A stretch of 64,000 nt of DNA from Agrypnia vestita (lineage: Eukaryota > Arthropoda > Insecta > Trichoptera > Phryganeidae), in the NCBI GenBank assembly GCA_016648135.1, contig JADDOH010005140.1, positions 36,643 to 100,642 on the forward strand. Direction: 5' to 3'. Position numbers and translations under genes: made by a program. The notes below the pieces were generated by a model. That model worked only from the letters and a program-made list of their open reading frames with translations. It had not been told where the DNA came from and ran no database searches. Below, piece after piece: positions 56,726 to 64,000 of this stretch. Position 1 is the first letter of the stretch; every line of letters starts with the position of its first letter.

Positions 56726-57944
56726 ATAGGTTCGAAGTTTTGCAAAAGTAAAAATAATCTATTTATAAATGAAATATGTATGACTGAGAATATGATAATT
56801 ATAATATTTTTAACACTATTATCTTCGCCTTTACTTATTGGACAATTTATTAACATTATTTTATACCAGGAAGAAGGTATCATCAGGTGTGTTCTTCGAA
56901 AAGTCCACAAATTCATAAATGGTCGAAAAATCCCCACAGTCGGCGACCACTGCCTATAAGCTTATTACTAATGATAATTTAATCACCAAAATCTACAACT
57001 CTCACTAAGGAAATATAAAATACCAATATAGTACAAAATATCCAACAAGCCTTCTGATGATAGTTATTAAATACAAGTATTACGACCAGGAGTTTTTTGT
57101 AAAAGTATATAAAAATAAAGCAAATTCAAAAACTAGAAACTACCGGATAGATAATAAGATAATTAAAAATTGGAATTTTAGCAATTGGTATATATACGGC
57201 AAAAATTGATAAACTTTGATTAAATATTTTTTCAATGATACTTGACAAGAAATGTCCATATGCGAAGAAAACTTTTTTAGCTTTTTATTTCTTTGTTTTT
57301 TTAAACTACCGGGTAGTTAATAAGATAATTAAATACTGGAATTTTAGCAATTGGTGACACATTTGGCAAAAATAGGTATAGGTATTTTGATTAAATATTT
57401 TTTCTATGATACCTGACTTGACAATAAACGTCAAAATACTGTACTATTGTATATGTTTTATTAAAATATGATATTTCTATGCGAAGAAAACTTTTTTTTT
57501 TTTGTTTTTTATTTCTTTGTTTTATCAGTATAGAAAATAATACAATTAATTACATCTGGCCAATACATTCACTAATTAAAATGTTTTTCAGTTTACTATC
57601 GGATGATTTTTTTATGTAGTCGGTCGAATTTGTTTTAAAATAAAATACTTGTAATGATTTTTAAATAAAATCTATTTTACCCTTTACAATTCATTACTTA
57701 ATATATAGATGCTAAAGATAAGGTAGTATACTGCCAATGATATATTATTTTGAATGAAATGAATAGTATGAAATACATAAATAATAAAATAATAAGTGTG
57801 TAGTAGTCAAAATATAAAACAATTCAATTATAAGCATGTATAATATTATAAAGGTAAAATGTATTTTTCTCTGTAGTCATATATACATAAACAAAAGAAT
57901 TTTATTGCTGTATTATTCTACACTAATTTGCTTATCTACATACC
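56726..57944. repeat. Block A and tandem block B (U9)
   Basis: Closest to 18506-19724 of U4. No gene. Confidence 0.55.
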
Positions 57945-58205
57945 GTCCACCCATGAGGGTTGAGAGGATGGAGCGCCATTCCCTTCCGTCCTGACACTCA
58001 AATCTCGATTCAACCATCGCCGCATGCATTCTCGTTGATTGTTGAGGCTCCTCACAGGACCATCTTCCAGTATCTGGCTAACCTGATCGTGCCAAGTTTT
58101 CTGCGCCTATTTCTGGCGCTGTCACTACTTTTAATAAACCTTTCTTTCTTGATTACTATTCTCTACTCTTTCATTTGCTGGACACAACCAAACGACCAAA
58201 GCTAC
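57945..58205 (-). mobile_element. RTE-like LINE 3' fragment, antisense (U9)
   Basis: Same short internal deletion as U4. Confidence 0.7.
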
Positions 58206-58966
58206 TTTTTTAAAATGTTAATTAAAGGACACACATTCTTATTGTGAAGTTATAATTTCAGAAGAAATTTCTGTAAATTATTAACTATTCTATGATCAGC
58301 TTTGCATCATTATTCTGTGTAAGAGTATATGATGAGCTTTCTCATTTTGTTATATCTTATATATTTTATACGGAGTGGTAGTCAAAAAAATATATTTATT
58401 TTTTGTTTGTATCTACTTATATTCATTAATTTCTTTCCATCTTCATGGTGTCTTACGATGGAAAGGTTTTCCGAAACATATAGGTTTAATTAATGAATAT
58501 AAGCAGGTACAAACAAATACAAATCTTTTTTTTTAGTGTCAATCTACAAAGATGCTCAACCAATTAAAAAAATAGTCCACAATACTTAACTTTACAATTC
58601 CTGTCTAAATTATGAGTCGAAAATGTTCTTATATCAGTGTCATAATATCACTGATTGAAATAAGCAACCTCAAAGTTCATTATATTAATAATTCATTTGC
58701 AATAAATCCATGTCAAATAAAAAGAGAAAATTCCTTTAATTACCGTTGCTTCAATGACGGTCCAAAATTTTGCAATAAAATAAGTTTAAAATATTGAAAA
58801 AAAAAATGCGATTGCTGCTAGAATATTCTCGACTCGTAATTTATGTAGGAATGCCCACGTTAAATGTAGTGCAGTAGCATTGTTACACTGTGTATGTAAG
58901 TGTAAGTAAAGATGGATGTTTATATGTGTATGTGTGAATAAAAACATTGTACTTTTAAATTATTCA
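58206..58966. repeat. Unit sequence with empty TTAA site (U9)
   Basis: 58586-58589 is the single TTAA that is occupied by the 1.1-kb foldback in U4. The rest is as in the other units. Confidence 0.6.
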
Positions 58967-58972
58967 TTTATT
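58967..58972 (-). terminator. AATAAA poly(A) signal of U9
   Basis: Minus-strand AATAAA about 165 bp past the U9 stop. Confidence 0.6.
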
Positions 58973-59137
58973 GGACTCAAATATACACAGCTACATACAA
59001 CAAATTAAAACAACTTAAATGATTTGTACAGAAATTAAGGAACATGCGCATAATGATAACAGTATATTACACGACATTATAAAATAACAAATATTGAAAC
59101 TATTTTAAACAACTCCTGATGCGGGATTACGCGGACT

Positions 59138-61233
59138 CTATCTGTCGATGAATTCTTCTTCTTCGGACTGGTCCATTACATCGCTTGTTTGCTGGGAGGC
59201 TGCGGCCGCTCGGACCAAGAGCTCCCACTGCTGTCTCGCCCAGTAATCCGTGCGATCCTGTGAACAAGTGAGAACAATTATTAGTAATGAAACTAAAAGC
59301 AATCCATAAAAATTGCGGCAAGGAGTATTGTGGTGTGTCAGTTCATTGAATATAAATTATTGCTTTCATTATTGAAAATAAATAAGTTATTTAAAAAATG
59401 CTTGATACAACGGGTTATTTGGAAAACACGAACGACATGAAGGCGCGAATATAACCTCGCAGGACTATATTCGCGCCTTCATGTCGAAATGCAACCATGA
59501 CCTAATATAACTAGTTGTGGAGATGTGCGACATCTAAATTTGTATCCCTTTTCAATATCTCTCACTTCTTTTTTGTGTTGTTGAACTATGATTACAGTTA
59601 CCTACTTGTATTGAATACGAAAAATTGATTCCCATTAATACAAGTCAAATTAAATAATAAAAACTTTCCAATGCCAATTGGAATGTTTGCAGGGTTTTTA
59701 TCATTTTATTTAACATATATTTAAACAAATGACTTTTCGTTATTGATGTAAGTTGCAGTAATGACAGTTCAAAATTTTGTAAAAAAAAAGTAAAAAATAT
59801 TGAAATAAATGCAAACTTACTCACGGTTGCTTGAATATTTTCAACTCATAATCAAGGCAGGAATAGAATCCATAGATGTTTTCCAAATAACCCTGTATAG
59901 GATGTCTTGTAGCTAGAAGCTAAAACTGCGGGGATTTTTCTTCAATCGATTTTAAATAGAAAATATTCATTACAGTAACGGAGATAAGCAAAATGCACAG
60001 AATAATTATTAAACATTCCTTCCTTCTCTTTTGAATATTAACTATTCATTCGCTTTGATACAAGTCAAATAAAATAATATAAACCTGGTAGATTTTTTTT
60101 TAAGGATTTAATTATTAAAATAAAACATAAATCACTTTGTTTTCACCATTTTATTAGATTAAACAATCTACATGTTTCGAGAACAATGTTCTCTCCTTCA
60201 GGATTATTGTGTACTACAATAATAATAAGTACACACTAATCCTGAAGAATAGAACGTTGTTTTTGAAACATGTAGATTGTTTAATCTAATAAAGTGGTGA
60301 AAACAAAGTGATTTGTGTTTTATTTTAATAATAATGTCACCACAAAGTTCAAGCCTTCATATAGAAGAAAAAATATTCTTAGAACATTTAATTATTCTAG
60401 TTGACTTGTATTACAATGAAATAATTTTAAATATTTCAAAAAAACACGGTAGTGAAACTCCAATATTCTACGGAATATTCCAATATATAAGAATATTGTA
60501 AAAAAAGCAATTATCTCAGTAACTGTGGAAATTTCACCATTTTTGTAAAGAATATTTTCTATTCAAAATTGAATGTAGTAGACTCTCGCAAAGTTTTTGC
60601 TACTAGCTACGAGACAACCTATACAAAAAAAATTTAGTCACCAGTAAAGAGATAAGAAAACTCGTTAAATAGTTGAACTGACCTGATACTGGGGATACTC
60701 GTCTCCTTCGTCAGCACTTTCATCGGACGCATCACTCAGTGAGCTGAGACTGCAGTCTGAAACAATTGGAAAATATATATTAATTTAGTACAACATTATT
60801 TTTATCACATGTGTTTGTATTAATTAAGAATCACTTGAGAGCAGCACAAACAAGTTTTGGGAGAAAATCACAAACGAATGAGCTAAAATGAAATGAATAT
60901 CACAAAAGATCCTCACCCAAGTCACTAGTCGCGGCACTCTCAGTAGCCTCAGAATCTGAGCAGAGAGGCTCCTCCGCGAGCCCAGGAAGAGCTGCTGGGG
61001 GGCTAGTCCTCCTGACGGGGGTGTCGTCCTCCTGGAGCATGATCCTCGCCAAGCTGCCCGCATACAGCATCGCTGCTCCGCTCCCAATTATATTTTCTTG
61101 GTTTGGCTGGAAAAATAAATAAAAAATGTTCTATAAATTACGTTTACACAAGAATTCAACAACACAGGAAATTTAATTACGGCACAAAACAGAGAATCAC
61201 GATATTAACACAAAGAACACTCACAATGCTCAT
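59138..61233 (-). CDS. Array gene copy U9: predicted 130-aa acidic protein, four exons
   Basis: Join: exon 1 61233-61225, exon 2 61106-60917, exon 3 60756-60683, exon 4 59257-59138; introns 118, 160 and 1425 bp. The exon 4 tail block is the U4 type (Thr115, Asp117, Met119, Asp120, Gln121) plus Gly93Arg. Exon 2 has the U6/U7-type N-terminus with Leu26Met, Ser32Thr and Ala34Val. Thus the 3' half follows U4 and the 5' half follows U6/U7. The Ser32Thr change keeps a hydroxyl residue before Pro33. Several exon 2 changes are silent. Confidence 0.72.
60117..60335. mobile_element. Palindromic hammerhead-bearing Penelope-like termini in intron 3 of U9
   Basis: Sister of 23027-23245. Plus-strand CTGAAGA is at 60242-60248, but stem II is spoiled by GTTTTT in place of GTCCTC. 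The minus-strand arm is unchanged. Confidence 0.75.
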
Positions 61234-61317
61234 TCTGATAAATGCACGGTTAACGTATCGGAGATCTTTACACAGTGATATATCAATACCAATTGATTTT
61301 AATTCACTAAAATCAGG

Positions 61318-61326
61318 CTACTTATA
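61318..61326 (-). promoter_or_regulatory. TATA box of U9 (TATAAGTAG)
   Basis: Same variant as U4. Predicted +1 near 61294. Upstream TAATTA element at 61380-61410. Confidence 0.7.
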
Positions 61327-61410
61327 CGATTTTCAAGAGCATAATACACCTCTTTCATATAATGACAATGGAGAAATATCAACCCTTGTTGTTAATTACG
61401 GGTTTTCCTA

Positions 61411-63129
61411 ATGACATATTTCGTATTTCTAAGAAATTTCTTTCGTGTTTACCAGACACCTGCATAAAAATGAAAGAATTAGGTTCCATATTGATGAATA
61501 ATGTGTCTTGTAAATAAGTAATACTTTATATATACGTTTTAATTTTTTTTAAGCAATATTTTTTTTTATTAAAATGTTATACATAATATATGGGTGGATA
61601 GTATTTGGTAAATTCATCTTTAAAACTATAAAACAAGAATTTTGCTCTTTTTCTCTCCTATAGTATTCCGTGCTAAAGTTTTCTTCCATATTATTTTATT
61701 GAGTTCAGAATTTTTTTAAATATACAGTTTTGGGTGTTGAATGCAATTTTTCAGAAACGTGTGTGGATTTTGTTGAATTTCCTTTTATTTACGGGTGTCT
61801 CTAATGAAATTCTTCTTTCAAACGAATCTCTTCTGTATTTTTACTCTCTTTATATTAACTCGTGGCGTCTGCTTGATTGCCGTCAGCAAAAAATTTGGAT
61901 CAATTTTTGACCCTTATCCCGTGATCCAATCGAGCTGAAACTTGGCAAGTAGACTCGTGACGACGATCAAGAAGATCTATAAAATTTTCGTTAAAAAATA
62001 ATAATTATAGTATAATTTCGGATTTTTAAAAAGTTTATTGGTTTTTTCAAATTGGAATCATTTGAAAAGTTTGATTACAACAACGGCGGCCTGATAACGT
62101 CGCGGAATATTTTCTAAATTTGAATTACTCCGTCGGTATAATAAGTACATCACTACGAATTTCGAAAATTTACAAAACAATTGGTTCACAGATGACAGCA
62201 AAATTGGGTTTTTTGGGAAAAAATCAAATAATTATTTATTTCTTTTAGATTTGTGCTTAGTTTTGAAGAATTCTACATTACTCAAATCTGATTTTGACTA
62301 AATCATTTACACTGGAAATTCATAAGGTACGATATTAATGATAATTGAATCTATCAAAATCTTGACATCTCAAAACATCTGACATTTTAGAAATATATTA
62401 AATTTCTGTAAGTTTAGTGTTATGTTATATGTTTTAATTCATTTTTAATTATTTTTATATTTTACAAAGAAAGGGAGTATAGTAAAAACTTTTTTTTTAT
62501 GGGTTTCTTTTTTTTCTTCCTTTCATTTAACTCGTGGCGTCTGCTTGCTTGCCGACTTGCCGTCGAAAAAATTTTGGATCGATTTTTAACCCTTTTCCCG
62601 TGATCCAATCGAGCTGAAACTTGGCACGTAGACTCGTGGCGACGATCAAGAAGATCTATCAAATTTTCGTAAAAAAATTAATAATTATAATATAATTTCG
62701 GATTTTTCGAAATTTTATTGGTTTTTTCAAATTGGAATCATTAGAAAAGTTTGATTATTAGCAACGACGGTCCGATAACGTCGCGGAATATTTTCTAAAT
62801 TTGAATTACTCCGTCGGTATACATAAAAGGTACTTATCTTCGAATTTCGAAAATCTAAATTGACTGACAAATGTTTTTAGAATTTAATCTTCAAAGCATG
62901 AAGTGTCTTATCAAAGCTCAAAACATCTGACATTTTAGAAATATATTAAATTACTGTAAGTTTAGTGTTATGTTATATGTTTTAATTCGTCTTTAATTGT
63001 TGTTATATTTTACAAAGAAAGGGAGTATATTAAAAACTTGGTTTTATGGGTTACTTTTTTTAGAATTGAGAATTGAAACGAAAAGTGTTTAGAATTTATA
63101 TCGATGAAAAAAAATATGATTCATACCAA
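61411..63129. repeat. Block G with doubled module (U9)
   Basis: Modules at about 61862-62130 and 62530-62790, as in U6 (61411 onward aligns with 37806 onward). U4, otherwise its closest relative, lacks them. Confidence 0.55.
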
Positions 63130-64000
63130 TGCAAAAATAATAGAGATTCATACGCAGAAATATATCTCATCAATATTATTCCTTTTTTCTAACTAAGCTA
63201 AATGCCTGTGTTACAAATATTAGTATTAACTTGATGGTTTGAATTGATGCTAAAACCCTTAGCTGTAACCCGTAAACAATAATGGAACATTGGTTTGCGT
63301 CTTTGCTACGTCCCAGTTTATATTTACAATATCTTATTGGCGTTCCACGAAGAGGCGGTCGAAGAAACACACGTAGAGTGGCCGGTTCGGGTTTGCTGGC
63401 TCGGGGTTCAAGCCCTATCTAGAGCCTTTTAATTTGTTTTTTTTACGTGAATTTGAACGAAATTACGGAAGTAAAGTTAAAGTTGCGGGGACAGACAGAC
63501 AAGCGGGCAGACGGACGGACGGATAGACGGACAGACAACGAAATTATTATGTTTGATAATGATCATTAACATAATATAAATTATATTAATTTTTAAATTT
63601 TAAAGTGTTCGCATCTCTATTAAAAAATATATTGAAAATTCATTCGCTGTGACACATGTCAAATTTCTATTCAAAATTGTATAAAGACGATTTCACCGAA
63701 GTTTTTGCTACTATCCACGAGAAGTGTGTTACAGAAAAACATGATTTTCCCAAAAAAAAAAAATTATTGGTCATTTCAAGTCTAAAACTACAAAGTACAA
63801 ATTTTACTCTGTTTTTCTTACTCTTTCCCGATTGAAGAAATTATAAAACTATAACCGCAAGAACAAATACCAGATCGTTTCATTCTCTCAATAATTACAA
63901 CAATTGAGACTGCTTTTAAATAAGTCCAAGTGTAATTCTTATTATTGATATCAAGAAAAATCTTCTCGTCAATGCAATATTTCAAAATAGTCCACAATAC
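63130..64000. repeat. Decayed SINE, GACA/GACG tract and Penelope-like 3' fragment, cut by the window end
   Basis: Same order as 39525-40440. GACAGACAGACAAGCGGGCAG tract near 63490-63535. The GIY-YIG part is missing, as in U6. Confidence 0.5.

Larger units (their letters stand above)
1..64000. repeat. Tandem array of a small minus-strand gene and its flanking repeats (units U1-U9)
   Basis: TATA boxes of successive copies lie at 6747, 14817, 24226, 28601, 37713, 45156, 53161 and 61318, giving spacings of 8070, 9409, 4375, 9112, 7443, 8005 and 8157 bp. Each interval holds the same ordered set of sequences. Units are most alike in pairs (U6/U7, U3/U8 promoter sides, U4/U9), so growth was by duplication of blocks holding one or more units. 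The array runs off both ends of the window. Confidence 0.9.

Overview
This is an AT-rich eukaryotic, insect-type nuclear window, not a prokaryotic one. Several features suggest a lepidopteran. Non-LTR elements end in a block that reads, on the coding strand, as a terminal Pro-Cys-Gly-Glu-Thr stretch followed by TTAGTTAGTTA. There are also Penelope-like elements with hammerhead-type motifs, tRNA-derived SINEs, (GACA/GACG)n tracts and many decayed short repeats. The species call is inference; the repeat content was read directly.

The main structure is a tandem array of one small four-exon gene on the minus strand, repeated about every 7.4-9.4 kb across the whole window. I number the units U1-U9. 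Each full copy has a TATA box about 30 bp upstream of an initiator-like TCAAT, a first exon with only three codons (Met-Ser-Ile), a 190-bp exon 2, a 74-bp exon 3, a 120-bp exon 4 and an AATAAA signal. Splice sites and phases (0, 1, 0) agree in every copy. The predicted product is a 130-residue, Ser/Pro-rich, strongly acidic protein that I do not recognise. U2 (4815-6662), U4 (22048-24141), U6 (35973-37628), U7 (43338-45071), U8 (51284-53076) and U9 (59138-61233) are intact. U1 is an orphan exon 4. U3 has lost exon 3, which changes the reading frame of exon 4. U5 (about 28.4-28.7 kb) is an old, diverged copy that still keeps the promoter.

Between the genes, each unit carries the same ordered set of decayed repeats. 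In plus-strand order these are an unclassified block A, block B (often doubled), an antisense 3' fragment of an RTE-like LINE, the gene, an upstream block G, SINEs and Penelope-like remnants. Individual units were then hit by separate insertions. These include a 1.1-kb TTAA-flanked foldback in U4, a 244-bp MITE in U3, a 5'-truncated RTE LINE with intact ORF and 10-bp target duplication between U4 and U5, a Penelope-like element with 11-bp target duplication in U8, and a terminal-inverted-repeat element in the U3/U8 pair. Empty sites in sister units show several of these insertions directly.

The array grew by multi-unit duplications. The U3-promoter-to-U4 block matches the U8-promoter-to-U9 block at an offset of about 37-38 kb, U6 matches U7 at an offset of 7443 bp, and the left end of the window resembles the region from 49.3 kb. 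The genes have no other host-gene neighbours here. Their function, tissue and chromosome are unknown from sequence alone.
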